In this document: in pieces, positions 18,018-26,877 of the stretch | How the letters are laid out: each line of letters opens with the position of its first letter | Position numbering within the stretch: the stretch's first letter is position 1 | Assembly: GCA_035634255.1 (NCBI GenBank) | Contig: DASQDI010000103.1 | Span: forward strand, 1 to 34,053 | Length of the DNA stretch: 34,053 nucleotides | Reading direction: 5' to 3' | From: DATLMR01 sp035634255 | GTDB lineage: Bacteria > Acidobacteriota > Blastocatellia > UBA7656 | Notes under the pieces: model-generated | Databases searched by the model: none | Seen by the model: the letters and a program-made list of their open reading frames with translations, nothing else | Told to the model about the DNA's origin: nothing | Position numbers and translations under genes: made by a program

Positions 18018-19031
18018 ATGATGCGACTCCCGAAATTCGATTACCGCGTGCCTAAGAAGATCAGGGACGCGGTCAGGATGATGGCCGACGCGGGCCCCGG
18101 CGGAATGTTCGTCGCGGGCGGCACGGACCTCTACCCCAACATGAAGCGGCGGCAACAGACGCCCGCGACCGTTATAACGGTCGCGCGGCTCAAAGAACTG
18201 AGCGAGGTCCGGTGGGATTCCGCGCGCGGGATGGTCATCGGCGCTTCCGTATCGCTCACGCGAATCTGCGACCACCCGGTCATCAGGGACGAATACCCGG
18301 CGGTCGCGAGCGCGGCCAGGTTGATCTCCACCCCGCTCCTTCGGAACATGGGGACGGTTGGGGGCAACCTGCTGCTCGACACGCGGTGCAATTACTACGA
18401 CCAGAATTATGAATGGCGAAAAGGCATCAACTTCTGCATGAAGAAGGACGGGGAGATATGCTGGGTCGCCCCGAGCAGCCCGAAGTGCTGGGCCGTGCAG
18501 TCGTCCGACCTAGCCCCGTTGATGGTCGCCCTCGGGGCTAAAGTCCGCCTCGTCTCGGCCGGGGACGACAGGCTGATCGACATAGCGGACCTCTACAACC
18601 ACGACGGGATCAATTACCTGCACAAGAGGCCGGACGAGCTGCTGACCGAGATCCACCTGCCCCCCGCCAACGGCACCCGCGCGGTTTACAAGAAGCTGCG
18701 AAGGCGCGGCTCGTTCGATTTCCCCGTGCTCGGAGTGGCCGCGGCCTTGGACCTCTCGGAAGACGGGACCGTTTCAAAGGCGAACCTGATACTGGGCGGG
18801 ATCGCGCCCGCGCCGGTCAAGGTGAGAGAGGCGGAAGAGATGCTCGTCGGGCACCCTCTCGACGAGGAGCGCATTCGGGCGGCGGCCGAAGCCTGCTACG
18901 TCAGGGCGCGGCCCCTCGACAACACGGACTTCCTCATGAACTGGCGCAAACAGATGGCGCGGCCCTTCGTCATCCGGGCGCTCGAAGAGATTCACAGGCC
19001 GGACGCCGGGCCCGTGACTTTCGAGTGCTGA
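18018..19031 (+). CDS. Xanthine-oxidase-family FAD subunit with extra [4Fe-4S] loop (HcrB-like)
   Basis: The 337-aa protein is the FAD-binding subunit, with FVAGGTDL (31-38) and TVGGNLL (113-119) as flavin loops. Directly after the second loop is an insert of about 40 residues with four cysteines, C124, C140, C148 and C157. Only the 4-hydroxybenzoyl-CoA reductase branch is known to have this loop; there it binds a [4Fe-4S] cluster. From memory, the spacing (16, 8, 9) equals that of Thauera HcrB. In that enzyme, electrons run from ferredoxin through this cluster and FAD to the Mo site. ATG 18018 is followed at once by another ATG, so the start is uncertain by one residue. Confidence 0.88.
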   Translation: MMRLPKFDYRVPKKIRDAVRMMADAGPGGMFVAGGTDLYPNMKRRQQTPATVITVARLKELSEVRWDSARGMVIGASVSLTRICDHPVIRDEYPAVASAARLISTPLLRNMGTVGGNLLLDTRCNYYDQNYEWRKGINFCMKKDGEICWVAPSSPKCWAVQSSDLAPLMVALGAKVRLVSAGDDRLIDIADLYNHDGINYLHKRPDELLTEIHLPPANGTRAVYKKLRRRGSFDFPVLGVAAALDLSEDGTVSKANLILGGIAPAPVKVREAEEMLVGHPLDEERIRAAAEACYVRARPLDNTDFLMNWRKQMARPFVIRALEEIHRPDAGPVTFEC

Positions 19032-19041
19032 GGGCTGTCGG

Positions 19042-19236
19042 ATGGGTGGGCTCGGGCGGTCTGACTATTTCATAATCGGAGGGTTGCTCGTAGCGGTCCT
19101 GTTCGGCCTCGCGATGCTGGTGTTCGTCGTGGTCTTCATCCGAAGGGAGCAGAAGGGCCAGCAAAAATGCCCGCATTGCGCCGAGACGATCAAGGCGGGC
19201 GCGGCGGTCTGTAGATTCTGCGACCGCCCGGTGTGA
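19042..19236 (+). CDS. Small membrane protein with C-terminal zinc ribbon
   Basis: The 64-aa protein has one membrane helix (about 9-34), a basic linker, and a C-terminal zinc ribbon with CPHC (43-46) and CRFC (57-60). The ATG follows the FAD subunit stop by 10 nt, with GAGGG upstream, so it may be co-transcribed. The function is unknown. Such ribbons often bind zinc structurally. A similarly built 59-aa protein is encoded at 32808-32987. It converges on the permease genes with a 28-nt gap. Confidence 0.7.
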   Translation: MGGLGRSDYFIIGGLLVAVLFGLAMLVFVVVFIRREQKGQQKCPHCAETIKAGAAVCRFCDRPV

Positions 19237-19264
19237 CGGCGCGCGGGCGGCTTATGCGGGAACC

Positions 19265-20504
19265 TCATTCGTACCGCAGGGCCTCGATTGGGTCGAGTCT
19301 CGCCGCCTTCATCGCGGGCCACATCCCGAATAAAAGACCTATCGACATCGAGACGCTCAGGCCGACGATAGGCACCCAGGACGGCACGTAGACCGGCAGG
19401 ATCAGGTTCACGAGTAGGCTCAGCACCCACCCGATTGCTATCCCGAGCAGGCCCCCGGCCCCGGTCAACGCCATCGCCTCTATCAGGAATTGCCTCATGA
19501 TGTCGCGGCGGCGCGCCCCGATGGCTTTACGGACCCCGATCTCTTTAGTGCGCTCGGTGACGGAGACGAGCATGACGTTCATCACGCCGATGCCTCCGAT
19601 CAACAGGCCGACGCTCGAAATCGCGAACATGAGTATGGCTATGCCCCCCGTGATCTGGTGGAACTGTTCGGTCATCGCTTCCGGGCTTGAGAGCCCGAAG
19701 TTGTTCGGCTTGTCGTAAGGCACCTCTCTGCGGCGGCGGAGGACCTGCGTGACCTCGTCCATGCCCTGAGACATCTTCCCCTCGGCGGCCTGGGCCATCA
19801 CGAAGTGATCCTCGGCCTTCGGGTACATCTTCCTGACCGTCTGGTAGGGCACGTAGACCGCCTGGTTTTGATTGCCCCGTCATCCTCGCTCATAAAGAAG
19901 TTGTCCTGCTTGGCGAGCACGCCGATCACTCTCATGGGCTTGTCGTCGACCAGAATCTCTTTGCCTAAAGCGCTCACGTGGGGGAAGAATTTCTCGGCGA
20001 TGTTGCCGCCGATGACGCAGACCATCTCGCGCTTCTGGTTCTCGATCTCGGTGAAAAACCTCCCGTCGGCCACTTCGACGGTCGCCATGCGCTCGTACTC
20101 GGGGAGGGTGCCCTGTACCTGGTGACGAAGAGTTCTTCGTTCTGGTAGCGCACCTTGGCGACGCCGTCAGGCCCGAGGAACGGGGCAACGTAAGTGATCG
20201 AAGGGCACTGCTCCTTTATCGCCATCGCGTCTTCGAACGTGAGCGACTTGCGCATCCGCTCTTCGGCCGTCAGGTTGCCCACCCGGATCCCCGGATCGAA
20301 TTTGTAGATGAATATCCTGTTGGTCCGGAAGACCTGAATCTCGTCCTGGAATTTCTTATCGAGCCCCGAGATGAACGAGGCTATGACCATCACCGTCACC
20401 GTGCCGATGACGACGCCCAGCACCGTCAGGAATGAGCGGAACTTGTGCGACCTCAAAGTATCGAACGCCATCCGCACGCTTTCGGTCACGTCCTGTCTTT
20501 TCAT
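19265..20504 (-). pseudogene. MacB/FtsX-type ABC transporter permease, broken by two frameshifts
   Basis: Three minus-strand reading-frame pieces together give one permease. The N-terminal piece starts at ATG 20504 with a membrane helix and a MacB-type periplasmic region. The middle piece (MATVEVADGRFF onward) is in another frame. The C-terminal piece has three helices and the family motif TERTKEIGVRKAIGA. The frame changes near 20114-20120 and near 19872-19880 (a CCCC run), each consistent with loss of one base. The span of 1240 nt becomes 414 codons when two bases are restored, a normal length. Either the gene is recently inactivated or the bases are sequence errors. No ATPase gene is adjacent. 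Confidence 0.8.
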
Positions 20505-20535
20505 ACCTTCTCACTCCCGCCCGCCCGCCCGTGAA

Positions 20536-21745
20536 TCAGTCGACCCTCAACGCCTCGATGGGGTCCAGTTTCGCAGCCTTCCAGTCCGGGTATATTCCGA
20601 AGAAGAGCCCGATGCGCCCGACACGCTCAGGGCCATGAGGGTACAGAATATCGGGAGCGCAGTCGGCAGGGAGAAGAGCGCCGTCGCGAGCTGGCCCAGG
20701 CCATAAGCGAGGGCCACGCCCGCCGCGCCTCCGAACAGGGAGAGCACGGTGGACTCGGCGAGGAACTGCTTGAGGATGTCGCGCCGCTTCGCGCCGAGCG
20801 ACTTCCTTATCCCGATCTTGCGCGTCCGCTCGGTGACCGTGACCAGCATGATGTTCATGATGACTATGCCCCCGACTATCAGGGCTATCGACGTGACGCC
20901 GACCGTGACTATCGAGATCGTCCCGAATATCTGCTCGCGCAGGTTGTTGATGGCGTCACCCGTGATGATCCCGAAGTTGCCGGGCTCGTGGTAGTTCAGG
21001 TGCCTCCGCGAGCGGAGGGTGACGCGCACCTCGTCCTGCGCCTTCTCCATAGTGTCGGGGCTCGTGGCTGACACTTTGAGCGAGACGCTGCCGCGCGTGC
21101 CGTAAGCTTTTTGAAACGTGGTTATCGGTATTATTACGAAATTGTCCTGGGGGTTACCGAAGACGGTCCCTATCTCTTCCGCGACCCCCACGATGCGGTA
21201 AACTCTGCCGTCCACTCTGATCTCTTTGTTGATCGGGTCGACCGTGGGGAAGAACTGGTTCACGATCTCGTAGCCGACGAAGCAGGTGTTGCGGCTGCTC
21301 TCCTGGTCCTCCGAGCTGATGTACCGACCCTGACCGTGTCTATGTCGATCATGTTGTGGGTCACCCCGCGCAGCGAAACGTCCTGAAGCAGGCGCGTGTC
21401 GTACTTCGCGGAGGTGCGCCTGCTCGCCACCGCCGCCGCGTCGCGGACGCAGGTGGGGTTCTCTTTGATCGCGCGCAGGTCGTCCAGCTTAATGTCCTTG
21501 TTCCGCTTGCTCTTGTCGATCCACTCCTGAAGGCTCGTGACCATGCCCATTTTGTTCACGACGAACGCATTCGCCCCCAGGTTCGCGATCTTATCGTCCA
21601 CGTATTTATTGAACCCTTCGATCAGTGACACGACCACGATCACGGTCGCCACGCCGAAGATGATGCCCAGCAGGGTCAGGAAAGAACGCATCTTGTGCGC
21701 CCTGATGGCGCTTAAGGCCAGCCCGAGCGCTTCACGAAATTTCAT
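20536..21745 (-). pseudogene. MacB/FtsX-type ABC transporter permease, broken by two frameshifts
   Basis: This is the upstream paralogue of the permease at 19265-20504, 31 nt from it. The N-terminal piece starts at ATG 21745 (MKFREALGLALSAIRAHKMR). The frame changes near 21328-21334, after which the expected sequence (GRYISSEDQESS, then NQFFPTVDP) continues. It changes again near 20611-20616, after which IGLFFGIYPDWKAAKLDP and the stop at 20536 follow. Restoring one base at each site gives 404 codons. The motif TERTRKIGIRKSLGA is intact. A perfect TATAAT directly abuts the start codon and no Shine-Dalgarno is visible. Confidence 0.8.
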
Positions 21746-22022
21746 ATTATAGCCCGCAAATATTAATTAAAATCAGCAACCGATTTGACGAACAATAAAA
21801 CGAGAATCCGTTCAATAATTTCTCCGATTCTAAAGCAAGCCAGCGCCGACTCGATCAAAACCGCGTGGTCCGAAGGGGTACAGATTTAACGGTAGGGATG
21901 ACTCCTCGCAGTAAACGGGACGCTGAAATATTAACACGTAATCCGGCCCTCCGGGGGATCGAAGGCCGGGCGATTTACCGGCTTCCGGGATGGGCTTCGC
22001 CGGCGCGGGAGGGGCTATCCTT
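21746..22022. other. Spacer between CHAD gene and permeases, no gene seen
   Basis: The part next to the permease (21746-21850) is AT-rich and likely holds its promoter on the minus strand, but I cannot fix a -35/-10 pair apart from the TATAAT abutting the start codon. The part next to the CHAD gene (21940-22000) contains overlapping CCGGCC/GGCCGG inverted repeats without a T-run. Confidence 0.4.
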
Positions 22023-23165
22023 CTATTCTCCGCCGGTATTTTCAGCGGGCGGTTCGCTCTCCGTCTTCGGGGGCGAGGCGCTGCGCCGGAGCGCCCTCGC
22101 AAGCTTCTGGGACGTGGCCGGGACGGAGCGCGCGACCCGGATCGGAAAGAGCCTCTTCACCAACGCGCTCTTCTTTTTTTCGAGGTGCTCGGCGGCCAGG
22201 ATCAGGTGCGCGCTCTCCGACAGATGCCTCTTCAGAAACTTACGCTTGGAGACCGTGCCGATTATCTCTTCTTCCAGAGCTTCCAGGTCATGCCAGTCGC
22301 CGATCTTGTCCTGAATCGAGCGGAGCGATATGAGCGCGCGCGAGGCGTCCCCGTGCCCGAGGTTTGAGACGATTTCGAGGAGGTAGCGCAAACGCTTGGC
22401 CGAGAGGCGAAGCTCGTGCAATTCCCGAGGGTGGGTCGTGGCGTGCGCCTGCGCGGCGAGGGCCTGAAACTCCCCCAGCCTTTGATCTATGCGGTCGGCC
22501 GCGCGAAGGGCGATCCGGCTATCGTCCGGCCACTTCTTCAGGTCGGGCGTTACGTGTCCTTCGCCGGCCACTCCCTCCGCCCGCTCGACCGCCCCCTCTT
22601 CGACCGCGGCTTCGCCGGCTTCATCTTTAATCGGAGCCGACTCCTCTTCGCCATCGGCCGCCTGAGTCGGCTTAGGGAGGGGCGGGATCGTGATGCCGAG
22701 CCTCGCGGCGAATTTCGGGATGTCCGCCTTCGAGAGATAGTCCTGAACTTTGGATATCCTCTCCGCGCGCTTCTTCTCAAGGACGGAGACGAGGGTGGCG
22801 AACTGCTCCCCGCGGCCGGCCTTGCGGGGCGGGGCTTCGAGGCTGATGAGCTGGAGGAACACGTCGTAATTGCGCACGGTCGAGAGCATGCGCCTCCACT
22901 CGCGGAGCTGCTTCTTCAATTTCGGGGTCTTGAGATTTCCCGACTTCACTTCGAGCAGGTCGAGGGAGGCTTGAAGCCTCCTCGTCGCCACGCGCATCTT
23001 GTGAATCGCTTCGACCGAGCCGCCGGAGAGGACCGCCTGGTGCTGGACCTGAAGCGTCCTCAACTGGCCCTCGACGATTTCAGGGAGCGTGCGGCCGGCG
23101 GAAGCGGCGCGCGCCAGCGTTTCGTGCTCCGGCTCGATAGTTATCACTGAGTCCTTATCCGTCAT
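22023..23165 (-). CDS. CHAD-domain protein
   Basis: The 380-aa protein has the alpha-helical CHAD fold in two repeats. The first has the HKMRVATRRL motif (H55, R58, R62, R63), the second HELRLSAKRLRYLLE (H250, R253, K257, R258, R260). The conserved His and basic residues line a pocket that in studied members binds inorganic polyphosphate. An acidic low-complexity linker (about 168-205) separates the halves, and the C-terminal tail is Pro/Ser/Glu-rich. There is no signal peptide or CYTH domain, so it is probably cytoplasmic. The ATG at 23165 has AGG upstream. Substrate and role here are unknown. Confidence 0.88.
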   Translation of the reverse strand: MTDKDSVITIEPEHETLARAASAGRTLPEIVEGQLRTLQVQHQAVLSGGSVEAIHKMRVATRRLQASLDLLEVKSGNLKTPKLKKQLREWRRMLSTVRNYDVFLQLISLEAPPRKAGRGEQFATLVSVLEKKRAERISKVQDYLSKADIPKFAARLGITIPPLPKPTQAADGEEESAPIKDEAGEAAVEEGAVERAEGVAGEGHVTPDLKKWPDDSRIALRAADRIDQRLGEFQALAAQAHATTHPRELHELRLSAKRLRYLLEIVSNLGHGDASRALISLRSIQDKIGDWHDLEALEEEIIGTVSKRKFLKRHLSESAHLILAAEHLEKKKSALVKRLFPIRVARSVPATSQKLARALRRSASPPKTESEPPAENTGGE

Positions 23166-23412
23166 TTAGCCTGATCCCATAATCCCATCGTTAAATGGCA
23201 AACCCGAAAGAGCAGACAGCTTACTATTTCGATCTTTCTCTCGCAATCCTCGATTGTACTCATTAATTTCCCATTTCAAAACACGCCCGGTATATTTAGG
23301 CTCGCTTTTTGCTTTTACAATTATTTCGTCACATCAGGCGTATTTTGCGGCTAGTTATCGCAAAGCTGCCACATCGTGAAGCCGGGAAGGCTCAAAAAGA
23401 AGGCGGACAGGC

Positions 23413-23982
23413 ATGGCGAAATCGGCGAGGGATAAGAGGCTTGAGGAACTGGCGCGGCAGATTCGGACCTGCGTCAAATGCCCGTTGCACGAATCGCGCA
23501 CTATCGCGGTGCCGGGCGACGGGAAGACCACGGCCAAGGCTATGATCATCGGAGAGGCTCCGGGCAGGGAAGAGGACGAGTCGGGCCACCCGTTCGTGGG
23601 GGCCACGGGCCGGTTCCTGAACGAGGTCCTGAGCGGCAGCGGGATCGACCGCGCCGACTTCTTCATAACGAACACCGTCAAATGCCGCCCCCCGAAGAAC
23701 CGCACGCCCAGAAAGCTCGAAATCGAGACGTGTACTTCCAACTACCTCTTCGAGCAGATCGAGTTGATCAACCCCAGGCTGGTGATGCTTCTGGGGGTCG
23801 TCGCCTCGAAGACCCTGCTCGGCGTCAAGAGCATCAACGAAGCGCGCGGCAAGGTGATCGAACGCGACGGGAGAAAGTTCATCGTCGGCTATCACCCCGC
23901 CGTCCGGTTTTACCGCGACGACCTGAAAGAGAAGGTATATGAAGACTTCGCCCTCCTGAAGCTCGAAATGGGGAAGCTCTGA
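23413..23982 (+). CDS. Uracil-DNA glycosylase, family 4 ([4Fe-4S])
   Basis: The 189-aa protein has the four cluster cysteines of family 4 enzymes (C20, C23, C91, C107), motif A GEAPGREED (47-55) with HPFVGATG after it, and motif B with H161 in GYHPAVRF. The enzyme cuts uracil from DNA after cytosine deamination or dUTP incorporation. Length and motifs are typical. The start ATG 23413 is preceded by a GA-rich stretch. It is divergent from the CHAD gene across a 247-nt spacer in which I could not settle a promoter, and it is followed by an intrinsic terminator. Confidence 0.93.
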   Translation: MAKSARDKRLEELARQIRTCVKCPLHESRTIAVPGDGKTTAKAMIIGEAPGREEDESGHPFVGATGRFLNEVLSGSGIDRADFFITNTVKCRPPKNRTPRKLEIETCTSNYLFEQIELINPRLVMLLGVVASKTLLGVKSINEARGKVIERDGRKFIVGYHPAVRFYRDDLKEKVYEDFALLKLEMGKL

Positions 23983-24033
23983 ACGGGCTTTTGCCCTTCG
24001 GACTTTGCCGATAAATCGAAAGGCCCGTTATCG

Positions 24034-24054
24034 CCGGGAATAGTTCCGGTTTTT
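24034..24054 (+). terminator. Intrinsic terminator after the uracil-DNA glycosylase gene
   Basis: A short stem, CCGGGAA paired with TTCCGG (one bulged G, loop TAG), is followed at once by TTTTT (24050-24054). It lies 51 nt after the stop at 23982. A second pairing (aacgggc at 23982-23988 with gcccgtt at 24023-24029) encloses the region in between. Confidence 0.5.
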
Positions 24055-24080
24055 CCATTCATTTACACAGCGGCTATAAT
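24052..24080 (+). promoter_or_regulatory. Putative strong promoter of the molybdoenzyme-bch block
   Basis: A perfect -10, TATAAT (24075-24080), has TTTCCA (24052-24057) 17 nt upstream. The predicted start near 24087 gives a leader of about 20 nt that includes AAGGTGA before the ATG at 24106. It directly follows the terminator. Because later gaps in the block are short, it may also drive bchI, bchD and both bchH parts. Confidence 0.55.
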
Positions 24081-24105
24081 ATTCTCGGCGTCCTCCGCAA
24101 GGTGA

Positions 24106-25686
24106 ATGATGGAAATACTCAAGCTGGACCTGCAAAAGACCGAGCCCGATCAGCCCTCCGAAGGCGAGGTCAGGTTTCAGGTGGCGCTCCTCGCCTCGCT
24201 CGCCTGCGTGGCCGCGAGTTTCGTCGCCCGCTTCGTCTTCGACGCGCCGCTCGTGCCCGAGCTTCTGGCGCATTTTATCTTCGCGGTCCTGCCGATCTCC
24301 GTCATCGAAGTCGGAGTCGGGTTGCTCGGCCCTTTCGCCAAGAAGCTCGCCTTCGTCGGCTGCGTGGTCCTCTACTTCCTCGCTCTGCTCGGCGCGGCGG
24401 TCGCGTTCATCCGCTTTTCGGAGAGGTTCAAAGACCGGGCCCCGTCGCTCGCGCTGTCCACGGGCTTCGCGGGGCTGGCCTGGGCGGTGGCGGTCTTTCT
24501 CGTCGTACCGGCCCTCGGGGGCGGGCTCGTCGGCCGCTACCTCCGCCAGGGGCCGGTCTTCACTTCGCTCGCCCTGCTAGCCGTCTTCGCGGTCTACGTG
24601 ATCGCCCTCCGGCTCACCTCTGCTCTTTATATTGGGCGGCCCGAAATCGCTCGGGCGAATAATTACCGTTTGAGCCGGCGCAGGCTGGTTCGCGGCATCG
24701 GCTACGCGGTCGTCGCGGTCGCGGCGTATGAAGTGGCTTCGTCATTTCTGACCACGTGGTGGAGGTCCGGGTCGGGCAAGGTAAAGAACGGGAACGGCGT
24801 CTTCCCGAACATAGACGGCCTCGCGCTTGAGGTGACTCCGACCGACGATTTCTACGTCGTATCGAAGAACCCCTTCGACCCGCAGGTCGATTCGGCGCGC
24901 TGGGTGCTCGAAGTGGCGGGCCTCGTGCAAACCCCTTTGACTCTGACCTACGAAGATATTAAGGGCCTGCCCGCCGTCGAGCAGTACGCGACGCTTCAGT
25001 GCATAGACAACAAGGTCGGGGGTGACCTGATAGGGAATGCTTCGTGGCGCGGAGTCCGCCTGCGAGACGTGCTCGAAAGGGCCGGGTTGAAGGAAGGCGT
25101 GGTCGATGTCGTCCTTCGCGCGAGCGATGATTACCGGGACTCGATCCCTCTTGACCGCGCGCTCGCAGACGGCACGATCCTCGCCTACGAGATGAACGGC
25201 GAGCCTCTGACCCCGGCCCACGGCTACCCTTTGCGCCTGATAGTCCCCGGCATCTACGGGATGAAGAACGTGAAATGGATCAGGCGCATCGAGCCGGTCA
25301 ACTTCGATCTCAAAGGCTACTGGCAGGCGCGCGGGTGGGATGACCGCGCGGAATACAAGACCACGTCCCGCATCGACGTGGCCGAGTACAACGTCGATGG
25401 GGCGGCGACGCTCGCGGGCATGGCCTTCGCGGGCGACAGGGGCGTCTCAGGGGCGGAGGTCTCCACCGACGGCGGAAAGACATGGACGCCCGCCGAGATA
25501 AAGCCCGCGGCCTCTCAGTACTCATGGGTGTTGTGGCATAAAGAGTGGTCGCCGGTGGAGGCGGGTGATTATACGGTTGTGGTAAGAGCGACCGACGGCA
25601 CGGGAGTCACCCAAACGGACCGCCGCACCCCGGTCGCCCCTGACGGGGCTTCCGGCAGGCACTCCGTCGGCTTGACCGTAGACTAG
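24106..25686 (+). CDS. Membrane-anchored sulfite-oxidase-family molybdoenzyme
   Basis: The 526-aa protein begins with about five membrane helices (23-44, 52-75, 82-103, 118-137, 151-172). A twin-arginine-like SRRRLVRG (190-197) and a sixth hydrophobic segment follow, then an oxidoreductase molybdopterin-binding domain (about 236-410). The Mo-ligating cysteine is C299 (LQCID). A C-terminal Mo-cofactor dimerisation domain covers about 412-526. The catalytic part should lie outside the membrane. Relatives are annotated as sulfite oxidase-like, but their substrates are mostly unknown. An ATG at 24109 is an equally possible start. It is 40 nt upstream of bchI in the same direction; whether it has a part in pigment synthesis is open. 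Confidence 0.85.
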   Translation: MMEILKLDLQKTEPDQPSEGEVRFQVALLASLACVAASFVARFVFDAPLVPELLAHFIFAVLPISVIEVGVGLLGPFAKKLAFVGCVVLYFLALLGAAVAFIRFSERFKDRAPSLALSTGFAGLAWAVAVFLVVPALGGGLVGRYLRQGPVFTSLALLAVFAVYVIALRLTSALYIGRPEIARANNYRLSRRRLVRGIGYAVVAVAAYEVASSFLTTWWRSGSGKVKNGNGVFPNIDGLALEVTPTDDFYVVSKNPFDPQVDSARWVLEVAGLVQTPLTLTYEDIKGLPAVEQYATLQCIDNKVGGDLIGNASWRGVRLRDVLERAGLKEGVVDVVLRASDDYRDSIPLDRALADGTILAYEMNGEPLTPAHGYPLRLIVPGIYGMKNVKWIRRIEPVNFDLKGYWQARGWDDRAEYKTTSRIDVAEYNVDGAATLAGMAFAGDRGVSGAEVSTDGGKTWTPAEIKPAASQYSWVLWHKEWSPVEAGDYTVVVRATDGTGVTQTDRRTPVAPDGASGRHSVGLTVD

Positions 25687-25726
25687 TTGACTGAATCTCG
25701 CGCGCGTCACTATATTGCTTCGGATT

Positions 25727-26830
25727 ATGAGCCGGAAATCCGCCCAACAGAACAGGTCCGCGAGCGAAAGCGCCCCGGCCTTCCCGTTCACCGCGATTGT
25801 CGGGCAGGAAGAGATGAAGCTCGCGCTGATGCTCAACGTGATCGACCCGCACATCGGAGGGGTGGTTATCATGGGGCATCGGGGCACGGCCAAATCCACG
25901 GCCGTCCGGTCGCTCGCCGACCTGTTGCCCCCGATAACTAAGGTGACGGACTGCCCCTTCAGTTGTGACCCGGCTTTAATCTCGGGGCTGTGCTCGGATT
26001 GCGCGGGGCGCAGGGCGCGGAACAAGACTCTCCCGCGCGAGCAAGCGCCGATCCCGGTCGTGGACCTTCCGCTGGGAGCCAGCGAGGACCGGATCTGCGG
26101 GACCCTCGACATAGAGGCGGCGCTCGCCGAAGGGGTGAAAGCATTCGAGCCCGGCCTGCTCGCGCGGGCCAACAGGGGCTTCCTCTACATCGATGAAGTC
26201 AACCTGCTCGACGATCATCTGGTCGACGTGCTGCTCGACTCGGCCGCGAGCGGTTGGAACGTGGTCGAGCGCGAGGGTATCTCCGTGAGCCACCCATCGA
26301 AATTCGTGCTCGTCGGTTCCGGGAACCCTGAGGAGGGGGAACTGCGCCCCCAGCTACTCGACCGGTTCGGGCTCTTTACGCAGGTCCACACCATAACCGA
26401 CATCGACCGGCGGGTTGACATCATCGAGCGGAGAGATGATTTCGAGCGCGACCCCGCGGCATTCGCGCGCAGGTTCAGGCAGGAACAACTCCGCCTGCGG
26501 AGGCGACTCGTCGGCGCGCGGAAGGCGCTCGGTAATGTCGAAGTGGACCGCTCTTTGTTGAGAAAGATCGCGGAATTGTGCGTCGCTTTGGGGGTCGATG
26601 GGCACAGGGGCGAGCTGACCATTACGAGGTCCGCGCGGGCGCTCGCGGCGCTTGATGGCCGCGAGCAGGTGGCCGTCAGTGATGTCCGAGCGGTCGCGGT
26701 CCTCTCGCTGCGCCACAGGCTGCGCAAAGACCCGCTCGAAAGCATCGACTCGGGGGTCAGGATCGAGCAGGCTTTGGAGGATATTCTTTCCAGAAATATT
26801 TCGGGCAAGAGGCTCAGCGCAATAATCTGA
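25727..26830 (+). CDS. bchI: Magnesium chelatase ATPase subunit BchI
   Basis: The 367-aa AAA+ ATPase has Walker A GHRGTAKST (50-58), the BchI cysteine segment (C76, C80, C89, C92), Walker B FLYIDE (152-157), sensor 1 GSGNPEEGELRPQLLDRFG with the arginine finger region near 207, and a C-terminal helical domain. BchI forms rings with BchD and uses ATP to drive Mg insertion by BchH. The residue before the Walker A lysine is Ala instead of the usual Gly. ATG 25727 is preferred to TTG 25715; neither has a clear Shine-Dalgarno. The gene is 40 nt after the molybdoenzyme and 47 nt before bchD. Confidence 0.95.
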   Translation: MSRKSAQQNRSASESAPAFPFTAIVGQEEMKLALMLNVIDPHIGGVVIMGHRGTAKSTAVRSLADLLPPITKVTDCPFSCDPALISGLCSDCAGRRARNKTLPREQAPIPVVDLPLGASEDRICGTLDIEAALAEGVKAFEPGLLARANRGFLYIDEVNLLDDHLVDVLLDSAASGWNVVEREGISVSHPSKFVLVGSGNPEEGELRPQLLDRFGLFTQVHTITDIDRRVDIIERRDDFERDPAAFARRFRQEQLRLRRRLVGARKALGNVEVDRSLLRKIAELCVALGVDGHRGELTITRSARALAALDGREQVAVSDVRAVAVLSLRHRLRKDPLESIDSGVRIEQALEDILSRNISGKRLSAII

Positions 26831-26877
26831 GCGACTTTTATTCTGGGCATCCGTTTTTCCGCAGCGACTCTCTATCG

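Noticed and set aside
15032..19031. Aerobic CO dehydrogenase (coxSLM)
   Set aside because: The large subunit lacks the AYxCSFR active-site loop and the FAD subunit has the HcrB-type four-cysteine insert.
19265..21745. Programmed ribosomal frameshifting in the permeases
   Set aside because: Four sites without a shared slippery motif or stimulatory structure; simple base loss or sequence error is a better explanation.
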